This document shows, piece by piece, positions 34,056 through 42,691 of a stretch of 64,000 nucleotides of DNA. The translations under genes and the position numbers were made by a program. Below the pieces are notes generated by a model. The model did no database searches. It was given only the letters and a program-made list of their open reading frames with translations, and was not told the origin of the DNA. The first letter of the stretch is position 1. Every line of letters starts with the position of its first letter. The DNA comes from JAMHWF01 sp964371405 (lineage in GTDB: Bacteria; Pseudomonadota; Gammaproteobacteria; Burkholderiales; Burkholderiaceae_C): NCBI GenBank assembly GCA_964371405.1, contig CAYJLV010000019.1, forward strand, positions 4,804 through 68,803, given 5' to 3'.

Positions 34056-35045
34056 ATGAATCTCAGCGTGCTCGGCGCCGGTGCGTGGGGCACAGCGCTC
34101 GCGTGCAGCGTCGCCGAGCGGCACCCCGCGCTGCTGTGGGCGCGCGACGCGACACAGGCCGACGCGCTGCGGCGCACACGGCGCAACGAACGCTACCTGC
34201 CCGGCATCGAGGTGCCGTCGGCGCTGCAGATCACGGCCGATTTCGACGCCGCCGTGCGCCACGGCGCCGGCGGCCTGATGCTGATCGCGACGCCGATGGC
34301 GGCGCTGCGCGAGATGCTGGCTCGGTTGCCGGCCGACCCCGACCTCGGCGTGCTGTGGCTGTGCAAGGGCTTCGAGCAGGGCAGCGGACGGCTCGGCCAC
34401 GAGATCGCAGCCGCCGTGCGGCCCGCCGCGGCACGCGTCGGGGTGCTGTCGGGGCCGAGCTTCGCGCTCGAAGTGGCGCGCCGCCAGCCGACGGCGCTGG
34501 TTGCTGCGAGCGCCGTCGCGTCGCTGTGCGATACCGCGGTCGACGCTCTGCATGGTGACGCGCTGCGCATCTACACGTCGAGCGACCCGGTCGGCGTCGA
34601 AGTCGGCGGCGCGGTGAAGAACGTGCTCGCCATCGCCACCGGCATCGCCGACGGCATGGCGCTCGGCATGAATGCGCGCGCCGCGCTCGTCACGCGCGGC
34701 CTGGCCGAGATGACGCGGCTGGGCGTCGCGCTCGGTGCGCGCGCCGAGACCTTCATGGGGCTGTCGGGGCTCGGCGACCTGGTGCTCACCACCACCGGCG
34801 ACCTGTCGCGCAACCGCCAGGTCGGCCTGCACCTCGCGCAGGGGCTGCCGTTGGCGCAGGTGCTGGCCGAACTGGGCCACGTCGCCGAGGGCGTCTACAG
34901 TGCCGCGACGGCGCTGCAGCGCGCGCGCGAGCTCGGCGTCGAGATGCCGATCACCGACGCGGTCGTTCATGTGCTCGACGGTCGCGCGACGCCGGCGCAG
35001 GCGCTGGAACGACTGATGGGCCGCGACGCGCGCCCCGAGCACTGA
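34056..35045 (+). CDS. gpsA: Glycerol-3-phosphate dehydrogenase [NAD(P)+]
   Basis: GpsA makes sn-glycerol 3-phosphate from DHAP for phospholipids. The 329-residue enzyme starts MNLSVLGAGAWGTALA, the NAD(P) loop. It has GPSFALEVA, the catalytic Lys region VGGAVKNVLAIATGIADGM, and GLSGLGDLVLTTTGDLSRNR. All are intact and the length is normal. It is co-directional with and 7 nt after secB. Confidence 0.97.
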   Translation: MNLSVLGAGAWGTALACSVAERHPALLWARDATQADALRRTRRNERYLPGIEVPSALQITADFDAAVRHGAGGLMLIATPMAALREMLARLPADPDLGVLWLCKGFEQGSGRLGHEIAAAVRPAAARVGVLSGPSFALEVARRQPTALVAASAVASLCDTAVDALHGDALRIYTSSDPVGVEVGGAVKNVLAIATGIADGMALGMNARAALVTRGLAEMTRLGVALGARAETFMGLSGLGDLVLTTTGDLSRNRQVGLHLAQGLPLAQVLAELGHVAEGVYSAATALQRARELGVEMPITDAVVHVLDGRATPAQALERLMGRDARPEH

Positions 35046-35066
35046 ACAAGCCAAGGAGAACGATCG

Positions 35067-36032
35067 ATGCAACGCCGCCAGTTCGTCGTCGCGACGGCCG
35101 CCGCCGCGTCGCTGCCCTCGTGGGCGCAGCCGGCGTGGCCCGCGCGGCCGATCAAGCTCGTCGTGCCGTTCCCGGCCGGCAGCTCGCCCGACCTGATCGC
35201 ACGCCTGGTCGCCGAGCCGCTCGGCCCCGCGCTCGGCACGACGATCGTGATCGAGAATCGCCCGGGCGCGGGCGGCAACATCGGCACTGGCATGGTCGCC
35301 AAGGCCGAGCCCGACGGCTACACGCTGCTGTTCACGATCCAGGGGCCGCTCGTCACGGCGCCGCTGCTCGCGAAGAACCTCGGCTACGACCCGCTGCGCG
35401 AGCTCGCGCCGGTGTCGCTCGTCGCGACTTCGCCCAACGTGCTCGTCGTCGATCCGAAGCTCGGCGCGGCGACGCTCGCCGATTTCGTGCGCATCGCCCG
35501 GAAGCTCCGCGGCCAGCTCAACTACGGCAGCGTCGGCAACGGCAGTGCGTCGCACCTCGCGATGGAGCTGTTCAAGACGCGCGCCGGCGTCGAGCTCGTG
35601 CACGTGCCGTACCAGGGCTTCCCGCAAGTGGTCAACGCCATCCTCGGCGGGCAGGTGCAAGCGGCGTTCATGGTGCCGGGCATCGCGATGGGCCAGGTGC
35701 GTGCCGGCAAACTGCGCGCGCTCGGCGTCACGACGCTGGGGCGCTCGGCCACGCTGCCCGAGCTGCCGACGCTGGTCGAGCAGGGCTATCGCGATTTCGA
35801 GGCGATCTCCTGGCAGGCCGTGCTCGCGCCGGCAAAGACGCCGCGTCCCGTCGTCGAGCGTGTCGCGCGCGAGATCGTGCGCATCGTCAAGAGCGACGAG
35901 GTGCGCACCAGGATGCTCGCCCAGTACTTCAGCGCCGCCGGCACCGCGCCCGACGGTCTCGCCGGGCTGATGCGCAGCGAGCGCGAGCGCTGGTCGAAGG
36001 TGATCCGGGCCGCGGGCGTGCAGCCCGAGTGA
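35067..36032 (+). CDS. Tripartite tricarboxylate transporter substrate-binding protein (Bug/TctC)
   Basis: This is a 321-residue periplasmic binding protein. Residues 1 to about 22 form the export signal (MQRRQFVVATAAAASLPSWA). The mature part begins WPARPIKLVVPFPAGSSPD and includes IENRPGAGGNIGTGMVAKAEPDGYTLL, the family hallmark. The ligand, typically a carboxylate, is unknown. No tctA or tctB membrane gene is adjacent, so it is one of the orphan Bug receptors that are abundant in Burkholderiales. A ribosome site AAGGAG precedes the ATG. Confidence 0.93.
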   Translation: MQRRQFVVATAAAASLPSWAQPAWPARPIKLVVPFPAGSSPDLIARLVAEPLGPALGTTIVIENRPGAGGNIGTGMVAKAEPDGYTLLFTIQGPLVTAPLLAKNLGYDPLRELAPVSLVATSPNVLVVDPKLGAATLADFVRIARKLRGQLNYGSVGNGSASHLAMELFKTRAGVELVHVPYQGFPQVVNAILGGQVQAAFMVPGIAMGQVRAGKLRALGVTTLGRSATLPELPTLVEQGYRDFEAISWQAVLAPAKTPRPVVERVAREIVRIVKSDEVRTRMLAQYFSAAGTAPDGLAGLMRSERERWSKVIRAAGVQPE

Positions 36033-36044
36033 CGCGCAGCACGG

Positions 36045-36311
36045 TCAGAACGTCGGCGGGTGGTTGTCGGGTTCGGGCAGCGGCTCGTCAGGCGTGATGG
36101 CTGGCGACTCGTCGGGTGCCGGCATCGCCGCGTAGGGCGTGACATCGGAGTCGGACGCGAACGCCGGTGTCGTCGGGTCGAGTGCATCGGCGCGCTGCTC
36201 GAAGACGAGGACGCTGCCGACGGCGGCGGCGACCAGCGCCAGGGCGACGAAGACCCAGCGCAGCAGAGTGCGCGCGTCGAAGTCGGCGTGAGGGGTGTGG
36301 GTGTGCGACAT
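36045..36311 (-). CDS. Small single-pass membrane protein, unknown function
   Basis: This is an 88-residue protein: a short His-rich cytoplasmic start (MSHTHTPHADFDART), one membrane helix (about residues 19-39), and a 50-residue Pro/Asp/Glu-rich tail that would lie in the periplasm. I do not recognise a family. It lies 111 nt downstream of the sensor kinase on the same strand, in a spacer that holds a small hairpin (36334-36350) without a T tract. The composition is coding-like but short, so there is some risk that it is not a gene. Confidence 0.55.
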   Translation of the reverse strand: MSHTHTPHADFDARTLLRWVFVALALVAAAVGSVLVFEQRADALDPTTPAFASDSDVTPYAAMPAPDESPAITPDEPLPEPDNHPPTF

Positions 36312-36422
36312 GATGACCTCTGCTTCGAGACCGGCGGATCGGCGATCCGCTTCACGGTGAGGTCAATCTAGGTTTGCGCGCCGCGCGGCGATATGCCGCG
36401 AAGCCGCCGCGGCCTACCGCGT

Positions 36423-38282
36423 TCACGCGATGCGTGCTGCGGCGACGGGCAGGGTCAGCACGACGCGCGTGCCGGGCGCCGCCGGCTGGGCCTGCAGGCG
36501 CGCGCCGATGCGCTGTGCGCGCTGCGCCATGTTGGCGAGCCCGCGGCCGCTCGGCGACGCTGCAGCCGCCGCGATGCCGCGGCCGTCGTCGCGCACATCG
36601 AGGACGAAGTCGCCGCCGGCGGTGCGCACCGCGACCTCGACGCGCCCGGCCCTCGCATGCTTGATCACGTTGGTCAGCGCCTCCTGCAGCACGCGCAGCA
36701 CCTGCAGCCCGGCGTGCGCCGACAGCGGCCAGCCGTCGTCGGGCGCTTCGATGGTCCACTGCGACGCGATGCCCGCCGCGTCGAGCTGCGGCTGCCAGCG
36801 CCAGCGCAGGTTGGCCAGCGCGACGCCGAAATCCTGGTCGGCCGGCGCGAGCGCATCGATCGCCAGGCGCATGTCGTCGATGCAGCCGCGCAGCAGCGCC
36901 GAGGTCTGACCGGCGTCGAGCGCGCCGCGCTCGGTGCGGTAGAGGGCCGTGACGAGCTGCGAGCCGAGCCCGTCGTGCATGTCCTGCATGATGCGCTGGC
37001 GCTCCTCGGTGGTGGCGCGTTCGCGCTCGAGCTGCGCCAGGCGCGCATAGTTCTCGGCCAGCGCCGCCTCGCGCGCGGCGATGCGCTCCTCCAGCGTCCG
37101 GTTCAGCACCTCGACCTCGAACAGCGTGTCGACGAAGCGGGCGGTCAGCAGGAAGCCCATCACGAGCAGCAGCAGCGTGGCGCCGTGGTGCATCAGCAGG
37201 ATGCGGTGCCCGGTCCAGCCCGGCAGCAGCAGCTCGACCACCGGCGCGCGCCAGGCCACGAGGTAGTCGTGCACCCCGGCGGTTACGGCGAGCGCAACGG
37301 CCGCGAGCAAGGCTGCCGATGCCGCGCTGCGGTCGCGCCACCAGGCGCGGCCGATGAACACGGCGATGCTCATGCCGACCGGGATCATGCCGGCGATCCA
37401 CAGCCGGCCGACCCAGGCCTCGGCTTGCGCTGCGGGCAGCAGCCGCACCAGCGGGCCGATCGCCCAATAGCCGAACAATGCGCGCCCGACCCACGGCCGG
37501 TACGCGCCGGCATAGCGCATCGCGAACAGCGCCAGCACGACGATGAAGCCGCCCGTCGCCGCGTGGTAGAAGGCGCGCGCCGCGGCCCATTCGGCGCTGG
37601 GCAACTGCTCGACGACGAACACCAGCGTGCGCGCGCCCCACAGCGCGAGCGCCAGCGCAAAGAGGCCGTACAGCACTTCGCTCGGCCGGCGCCACCAGAT
37701 GAAGGCGACCAGCAGCGACGCGAGCAGGCACGCCAGCCCGATCGCCTGCGGCATGGTGCGCATCCACAGCAGCCGGCGGTCGTGCTGCGGCAGCAGTGCC
37801 GCATGCGGCCCGATCGCCGGCCTCGCGACCAGCAGACCGTTGGGCGGGTCGGCGGCGACGACGCGCACCTGCAGCACATTGGCGCCTGGGCGCAGCCGGA
37901 TCTCGGGCAGCGGGATCAGCTGCGGCCGCTGCCAGCGCACGTGGCGCTTCGCGTCGGACTGCGGAACGCTCGCCAGCAGTGCGCCGTTGAGCCAGAACGC
38001 GCCACCACCGTAGAGATAGGGCCAGTAGACCGCCCATGCCTCGCCGTCGGCCGGGCGCTCGAAGGCGATGCGCAGCCAGACCGCGCGCGCCTTGCCGTCG
38101 TGCGAGGCGTCGGGCAGCCGCACCGGCTGCCAGGCCGCGTCGTCCGGCGGCGGCAGCGCGCGATCGTCGACCAGCAGGTCGGCGTGCGTCGGCTCGTGGA
38201 CCGGAGCCGACGCAACGCCGGCTGCGGCGAGCCACAGCGCGACGGCGACGGCGCTACAGCAGGCCCATCTGGCCGGCTTCAT
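36423..38282 (-). CDS. 7TM sensor histidine kinase (NarX/DesK type)
   Basis: This is a 619-residue membrane kinase. A signal sequence (about 1-25) is followed by a periplasmic beta-rich domain (about 26-165) that resembles the DISM-type sensor, and six or seven membrane helices (about 170-385). A short coiled coil comes next, then the HisKA_3 dimerisation helix with QRIMQDMHDGLGSQL (His436) and a HATPase domain with QEALTNVIKHA and DVRDDGRGI. It should phosphorylate the adjacent response regulator, whose gene overlaps it by 29 nt. The stimulus is unknown. Confidence 0.9.
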   Translation of the reverse strand: MKPARWACCSAVAVALWLAAAGVASAPVHEPTHADLLVDDRALPPPDDAAWQPVRLPDASHDGKARAVWLRIAFERPADGEAWAVYWPYLYGGGAFWLNGALLASVPQSDAKRHVRWQRPQLIPLPEIRLRPGANVLQVRVVAADPPNGLLVARPAIGPHAALLPQHDRRLLWMRTMPQAIGLACLLASLLVAFIWWRRPSEVLYGLFALALALWGARTLVFVVEQLPSAEWAAARAFYHAATGGFIVVLALFAMRYAGAYRPWVGRALFGYWAIGPLVRLLPAAQAEAWVGRLWIAGMIPVGMSIAVFIGRAWWRDRSAASAALLAAVALAVTAGVHDYLVAWRAPVVELLLPGWTGHRILLMHHGATLLLLVMGFLLTARFVDTLFEVEVLNRTLEERIAAREAALAENYARLAQLERERATTEERQRIMQDMHDGLGSQLVTALYRTERGALDAGQTSALLRGCIDDMRLAIDALAPADQDFGVALANLRWRWQPQLDAAGIASQWTIEAPDDGWPLSAHAGLQVLRVLQEALTNVIKHARAGRVEVAVRTAGGDFVLDVRDDGRGIAAAAASPSGRGLANMAQRAQRIGARLQAQPAAPGTRVVLTLPVAAARIA

Positions 38283-38916
38283 AGACGGCCTCGCCGCGCG
38301 AGTGCACGGCGAGCTTGCGGTAGATCTTCTTGACGTGGCTGACGACGGTGTGCGGCGAGATCTCCAGGTGCGTGCCGATCTCGGCGAAGCTCAGCCCCTT
38401 GGCGACGAAGCGCAGGATGTCGGTCTCGCGCTGCGACAGCGGCAGCGCGCCCGGATCGGGCGGCACCGGAGAAGGCGCCGCCGCCGGCGCCGTGCCGACG
38501 CGGCAGCGCGCGAGCACGCGTCGCGCGATGCTCGGGCTGATCGGCGAGCCGCCGGCATGCACTTCCTTGATCGCGGCGACGATGCGCTCGACCGAAGTGT
38601 CCTTGAGCAGGTAGCCCGTTGCGCCGGCCTCGATGCTCGCGAGCACGTGCTCGTCGTCGCCGAACACGGTGATGACGAGCATGTCGGCGTCGGGACGGCG
38701 GCGCGTCGTCTCGCGGATCAGCTCGACGCCGGGGATGTCGGGCAGGCCGAGGTCGACCAGCGTCACGTCGGGCGCGGTCGCCTGCAGCATCGCGCGTGCC
38801 GCCTCGCCCGTCGCCACGGCGCCGAGCAGCTGCAGCTCGGCGTCGGACAGCACGGCGTCGGAAAAGCGGCGCAGGAACTCGGGCTCGTCGTCGACGACCA
38901 GCACGCTGATGCTCAT
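38254..38916 (-). CDS. NarL/LuxR-family response regulator
   Basis: This is a 220-residue transcription regulator. The receiver (1-125) has VVDDEPEF, phospho-Asp55 in VTLVDLGLPDIPG, and Lys in YLLKDTS. The C-terminal LuxR-type helix-turn-helix (about 158-218) has LSQRETDILRFVAKGLSFAEI and SPHTVVSHVKKIYRKL. Its gene overlaps the kinase by 29 nt, so the two form one two-component system. Target genes are not evident. The 94-nt spacer to trmL holds the likely promoter, but no clear hexamers. Confidence 0.93.
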   Translation of the reverse strand: MSISVLVVDDEPEFLRRFSDAVLSDAELQLLGAVATGEAARAMLQATAPDVTLVDLGLPDIPGVELIRETTRRRPDADMLVITVFGDDEHVLASIEAGATGYLLKDTSVERIVAAIKEVHAGGSPISPSIARRVLARCRVGTAPAAAPSPVPPDPGALPLSQRETDILRFVAKGLSFAEIGTHLEISPHTVVSHVKKIYRKLAVHSRGEAVYEAGQMGLL

Positions 38917-39010
38917 GATGCGCCTCCCCCCGCCCAGGGCGGGCGGGTGTGCGGCGTCATTGTGAGCCGGTCGGCCGCGGCGCGCCATGCCGCGTTCGCG
39001 TCACAGCGTG

Positions 39011-39481
39011 TCAGCCGGCGCCGGACCAGCCGCATTGCCGCCACGCCTCGAAGACGGCGACGGCGACCGCGTTGCTCAGGTTCAGGCTGCGCTGGCCGGT
39101 GCGCATCGGCAGGCGCACGCGCTGCGCGGCGGGGAAGGCCTCGCGCAGATCCGCCGGCAGGCCCGCCGTCTCGCTGCCGAACACCAGCCAGTCGCCGGCC
39201 TGCCACGCGATGTCGGCGTGGTGGCGGCTGCCCTGCGTCGTGAAGGCGAAGCAGCGCGCCGGATCCGGCCGCTCGGCCTCGAGCAGCGCGGGCCAGCTCG
39301 CATGGCGCCGCACTGCGACGTACTCGTGATAGTCGAGCCCGGCGCGCTGCAGCAGGCGATCCTCCATCGAGAAGCCGAGCGGCTCGACCAGGTGCAGCTC
39401 GCAGCCGCTGTTGGCCGCCAGCCGGATCACGTTGCCCGTGTTCGGCGGAATCTCGGGGTGCACGAGGACGATGCGGAACAC
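39011..39481 (-). CDS. trmL: tRNA (cytidine/uridine-34 2'-O)-methyltransferase
   Basis: This is a 156-residue SPOUT-class enzyme that methylates the wobble ribose of tRNA-Leu isoacceptors. It has VLVHPEIPPNTGNVIRLAANSG at the start and the knot region VFGSETAGLPADL and RLPMRTGQRSLNLSNAVAVA, both typical of TrmL. Length is normal. It is 17 nt downstream of comF. Confidence 0.95.
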   Translation of the reverse strand: MFRIVLVHPEIPPNTGNVIRLAANSGCELHLVEPLGFSMEDRLLQRAGLDYHEYVAVRRHASWPALLEAERPDPARCFAFTTQGSRHHADIAWQAGDWLVFGSETAGLPADLREAFPAAQRVRLPMRTGQRSLNLSNAVAVAVFEAWRQCGWSGAG

Positions 39482-39498
39482 GGCGCCGGCCCTGCGCC

Positions 39499-40218
39499 TC
39501 AGTGCAGCGGCGTGCGCGCGACGACCCAGCAGCGCACGCTCGCTGCGCCGGCCTGGCGCAGCGTGCGTGCCGCTTCACCAGCGGTCGCGCCCGTCGTCAG
39601 CACGTCGTCGACGAGCGCCACGTCGCTGCCGTGCAGTCGCGACGCGCGCCGCGGCTCGACGAGGAAGGCGCCGCGCAGGTTGGCGGCGCGCTCTCTGCGC
39701 GGCAGCGCGAGCTGCGGCGGCGTGTCCTTGATGCGCAGCAGCAGCGTCGCGTCGCTGCGGCAGCCGAGCCGTCTTGCGATGCGGCGCGCCAGTTCCCACG
39801 CCTGGTTGTAGCCGCGCTCGCGCAGGCGCTGCGTCGCCAGCGGCACCGGCAGCACCCACTGCGGCAGCGGGTCGCCGCGCGCGGCGACGGCGTCGGCCAG
39901 CGCTTCGGCGAGCGGCGGCGCCAGATCGAGAGCGTCGTGGAACTTCAGTCGCGACACCAGCGTGTCCCACGGCCAGGCGTAGTCGGCCAGTGCGACGCAG
40001 GTGTCAAAGGGCGGCGGCTCGCGCAGGCAGGCGCCGCAGACTGCGCTGCCTTCGGGCACGCGCTGCGCGCAATGCCGGCAGCGCGATGCGGCGACGAGGT
40101 GGCGCGCCGTGCAGTCGCGGCACAGGCGTTGCCGGTCCCAGCCGCGGCAGACGGCGCATTGCGTCGGCAGCGCGACGCGGCGCGGGCTGCGGACCGGTGG
40201 CGGGTCTGCGGCTTGCAT
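39499..40218 (-). CDS. ComF-family phosphoribosyltransferase-like protein
   Basis: This 239-residue protein has an N-terminal double zinc-ribbon (CAVC, CRDC, CRHC, CGAC, residues about 21-65). A phosphoribosyltransferase domain follows, with PLATQRLRERGYNQAWELAR and the PRPP loop VALVDDVLTTGATAGEA. ComF proteins are needed for DNA uptake in several naturally competent bacteria, and the enzymatic role is unresolved. A TATATT hexamer lies exactly 6 nt before the ATG, with no ribosome site. The divergent methyltransferase gene shares the 23-nt promoter region. Confidence 0.92.
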   Translation of the reverse strand: MQAADPPPVRSPRRVALPTQCAVCRGWDRQRLCRDCTARHLVAASRCRHCAQRVPEGSAVCGACLREPPPFDTCVALADYAWPWDTLVSRLKFHDALDLAPPLAEALADAVAARGDPLPQWVLPVPLATQRLRERGYNQAWELARRIARRLGCRSDATLLLRIKDTPPQLALPRRERAANLRGAFLVEPRRASRLHGSDVALVDDVLTTGATAGEAARTLRQAGAASVRCWVVARTPLH

Positions 40219-40224
40219 GGGCTC

Positions 40225-40232
40225 AATATACT
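40225..40232. promoter_or_regulatory. Overlapping divergent -10 elements of comF and the methyltransferase gene
   Basis: The eight bases AATATACT give TATATT on the minus strand (40225-40230), six bases before the comF ATG. They also give TATACT on the plus strand (40227-40232), nine bases before the methyltransferase ATG. The two starts are 23 nt apart, so both transcripts would be leaderless or nearly so. The -35 regions would fall inside the opposite coding sequences, and no good match was seen. Confidence 0.45.
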
Positions 40233-40241
40233 GGGCTGCCC

Positions 40242-41144
40242 ATGGCCGATTCCCCCGCCCGAACCGACGGCGCAGCGCGTGCGCTCGACACGGCGGCGGT
40301 GGGCCGCGCGCTGCGCCGGCTCGGCGCCGCGCCTGCCGCGCCCTGGCTGCACGGCGAAGTGGCGCGGCGCATGGCCGAGCGGCTGGCGATCGTCAAGCTG
40401 CAACCGGCGACGGTGCTCGACTGGTCTTCGTTCCTCGGCGGCGGCGCGGCGCTGCTCGACATCGCCTATCCCACCGCACGGCGCATCGTCGTCGAGCCGA
40501 CGCCGGCCTTGCGCGAGCGCGCCGTGAGTGCGGGGAGGCCGCGCTGGTGGCCGCTCGGCCGCCGCGCGCCGCAGGTGCTCGAAGCCGAGGCTGTGCCGGC
40601 CGGCAGCGTGCAACTGGTGTGGGCCAACATGACGCTGCACGCGGCGCGCGATCCGCTGGCGGTGCTCGCGCAGTGGCAGCGCGCGCTCGCGGTCGGCGGC
40701 TTCGTCATGTTCTCGTGCTTCGGTCCCGACACGGCGCGCGAGTTGCGCGCGCTGTACCAGCGCCTGGGCTGGGCGTCGCCCGGAGCGCCGTTCGTCGACA
40801 TGCACGACCTGGGCGACATGGCGCTGCACGCCGGCTTCGCCGACCCGGTGATGGACCAGGAGCAGGTCACGCTGAGCTGGCCGGACGCGGCGGCGCTGGT
40901 CGCCGAACTGCGCGGCCTCGGCGCCAATGCGGCGCCCGATCGTCACCCGGGTTGGCGCACCCCGCGCTGGCGTGCGCGCCTGCTCGACGAACTCGGCACG
41001 CTCGCCGGGCCGGACGGGCGGCTGCATCTGACTTTCGAGATCGTCTACGGCCATGCGTTCAAGGCCGCACCGCGCATGCCGGTGCAGGCCGAGACCATCG
41101 TGCCGCTCGACGAGATGCGCGCCGCGATGCGCCGGCGTCGCTGA
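40242..41144 (+). CDS. BioC-like SAM-dependent methyltransferase
   Basis: This is a 300-residue class I methyltransferase. An N-terminal helical part (MAERLAIVKLQPATVLDWSS) precedes a degenerate SAM-binding loop, FLGGGAALL. SVQLVWANMTLHAARDPLAVLAQW and GGFVMFSCFGPDTARELR are typical of the BioC/COQ5-like group. BioC methylates malonyl-ACP for pimelate synthesis. The absence of bio genes nearby leaves the substrate open. It is divergent from comF. A 343-nt gap separates it from coxB. Confidence 0.78.
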   Translation: MADSPARTDGAARALDTAAVGRALRRLGAAPAAPWLHGEVARRMAERLAIVKLQPATVLDWSSFLGGGAALLDIAYPTARRIVVEPTPALRERAVSAGRPRWWPLGRRAPQVLEAEAVPAGSVQLVWANMTLHAARDPLAVLAQWQRALAVGGFVMFSCFGPDTARELRALYQRLGWASPGAPFVDMHDLGDMALHAGFADPVMDQEQVTLSWPDAAALVAELRGLGANAAPDRHPGWRTPRWRARLLDELGTLAGPDGRLHLTFEIVYGHAFKAAPRMPVQAETIVPLDEMRAAMRRRR

Positions 41145-41487
41145 AGCGCCGCTGGTATTACCACTGCCTGTGCGGCGCCTTGATCTAGGCTAACATTCGC
41201 GCCCATTCGGGTGCGTTTGTCCTCATCTGTCGGGTTCTCCGGGGCCGGACAGTCGCGGAAATACGGGTCGGCCTGACTGTCTGGAGCAGTTGCAGCATGT
41301 CGCAGGCCACTCGTTCGTTGCGCTATGGGCTGGTCGATCGACCCACCGCCATCGGCACCGCAGTCATGCGGGCAAACACTTCCGAGACCGGCTGGCCGCT
41401 GCGAGCCCGTGGACGCGCCGACCGGTGGCGCGGCGGGGCGCTGACCGGCGCGCCCACGATTGAACTGGATCGAAACCGCGAGCAATC
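41145..41487 (+). other. Long leader/intergenic region before the cytochrome oxidase cluster
   Basis: In this 343-nt stretch I find a hairpin with arms 41146-41152 and 41172-41178 just after the methyltransferase stop, and a possible -10 TAACAT at 41191-41196 with no clear -35. A GC-rich leader of about 280 nt runs to the coxB ATG. A 64-codon open stretch (41297-41491) has no recognisable motif and an Arg/Gly/Ala-biased composition, so I do not call it a gene. No tRNA or riboswitch-like element is recognised. Confidence 0.5.
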
Positions 41488-42663
41488 ATGAAAGACACCC
41501 TCAGCGCGCTACCGGGTCGACTCTCGGCCCTCGTCCTGACCGCCGGCTTCATGGTCGCCGGCGCGGCCCGGGCGGCGGTCAACGACCTGCCCGGCGGCCC
41601 CGCAGTGCTCCAGATCGACCTGCACCCGCCGGTGACGCGCATCGCCGTCGAGCAGCAGTGGCTGCACAACTTCATGCTGGTCTTGTGTCTGGCGATCTTC
41701 GTCGGCGTGTTCGGCGTGATGTTCTATTCGATCTTCAAGCACCGCCGTTCGCGCGGCGTCAAGCCCGCCAATTTCCACGAGAGCGTGGCGGTCGAGATCG
41801 CATGGACCGTCGTGCCGTTCATCATCGTCATCTTCATGGCGCTGCCGGCGACCAAGGTCGTCGTCGCGATGAAGGACACGACCAACGCCGACCTGACGAT
41901 CAAGGTCACCGGCACCCAGTGGAAGTGGGGCTACGACTACCTCAAGGGCGAGGGCGAGGGCATCGGCTTCCTCTCGACGCTCGACGTGGCGCACCGCGAA
42001 ATGTCGGATGCCGGGAAGCCGCAGGGCGACGACTACCTGCTCAAGGTCGACAACCCGCTCGTCGTGCCGGTCGACAAGAAGGTCCGCGTCATCACGACGG
42101 CAACCGACGTGATCCACGCCTGGGGCGTGCCGGCGTTCGGCGTCAAGCAGGACGCGATCCCCGGCTTCGTGCGCGACAGCTGGTTCCGCGCCGACAAGGT
42201 GGGCGACTACTACGGCCAGTGCTACGAGCTGTGCGGCAAGGAGCACGCCTACATGCCGATCCACGTCAAGGTGCTGCCGCAGCAGGACTACAGCGACTGG
42301 GTCGCGGCGCGCCACAAGGAGATGGCGGCCAAGGCAGACGATCCGAACAAGACCTGGCAGCTTGCCGATCTGATGGCGCGAGGCGAGAAGATCTATGGCG
42401 CAAACTGCGCGGTCTGCCACAAGCCCGACGGCAGCGGCGGCGGTCCGTTCAAGCCGCTGGCGGGCTCGAAGATCGTGCTCGACGCCGACCAGGCCAAGCA
42501 GCTCGCCGTCGTGTTCAACGGCGCGGCCGGCGGCGCGATGCCTTCGTGGAAGCAGCTTTCCGACACCGAGATCGCCGCCGTCGTCACCTACACGAAGAAC
42601 AGCTGGTCCAACAAGACCGGCCAGGTGGTGCAGCCGGCGCAGGTCGCCGCGGCCCGCAAGTGA
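41488..42663 (+). CDS. coxB: Cytochrome c oxidase subunit II with fused cytochrome c domain
   Basis: CoxB takes electrons from cytochrome c at the CuA centre. The 391-residue protein has a signal peptide (1 to about 29), two membrane helices (about 55-78 and 103-123) and a cupredoxin domain. All CuA ligands are present: His210, and Cys245, Glu247, Cys249, His253, Met256 in GQCYELCGKEHAYMP. A C-terminal mono-heme cytochrome c domain carries NCAVCHKPDG (Cys307, Cys310, His311). This fusion is common in Betaproteobacteria. It is the first gene of the oxidase cluster. Confidence 0.97.
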   Translation: MKDTLSALPGRLSALVLTAGFMVAGAARAAVNDLPGGPAVLQIDLHPPVTRIAVEQQWLHNFMLVLCLAIFVGVFGVMFYSIFKHRRSRGVKPANFHESVAVEIAWTVVPFIIVIFMALPATKVVVAMKDTTNADLTIKVTGTQWKWGYDYLKGEGEGIGFLSTLDVAHREMSDAGKPQGDDYLLKVDNPLVVPVDKKVRVITTATDVIHAWGVPAFGVKQDAIPGFVRDSWFRADKVGDYYGQCYELCGKEHAYMPIHVKVLPQQDYSDWVAARHKEMAAKADDPNKTWQLADLMARGEKIYGANCAVCHKPDGSGGGPFKPLAGSKIVLDADQAKQLAVVFNGAAGGAMPSWKQLSDTEIAAVVTYTKNSWSNKTGQVVQPAQVAAARK

Positions 42664-42691
42664 ACCGCCTCGCCCGAAAGGAATCCCGTCC

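Noticed and set aside
41297..41491. 64-codon open stretch before coxB starting MSQATRSLRYG
   Set aside because: No family motif, strongly Arg/Gly/Ala biased as expected from GC-rich noncoding DNA, and it overlaps the coxB start by 4 nt without other support. Kept only as part of the leader description.
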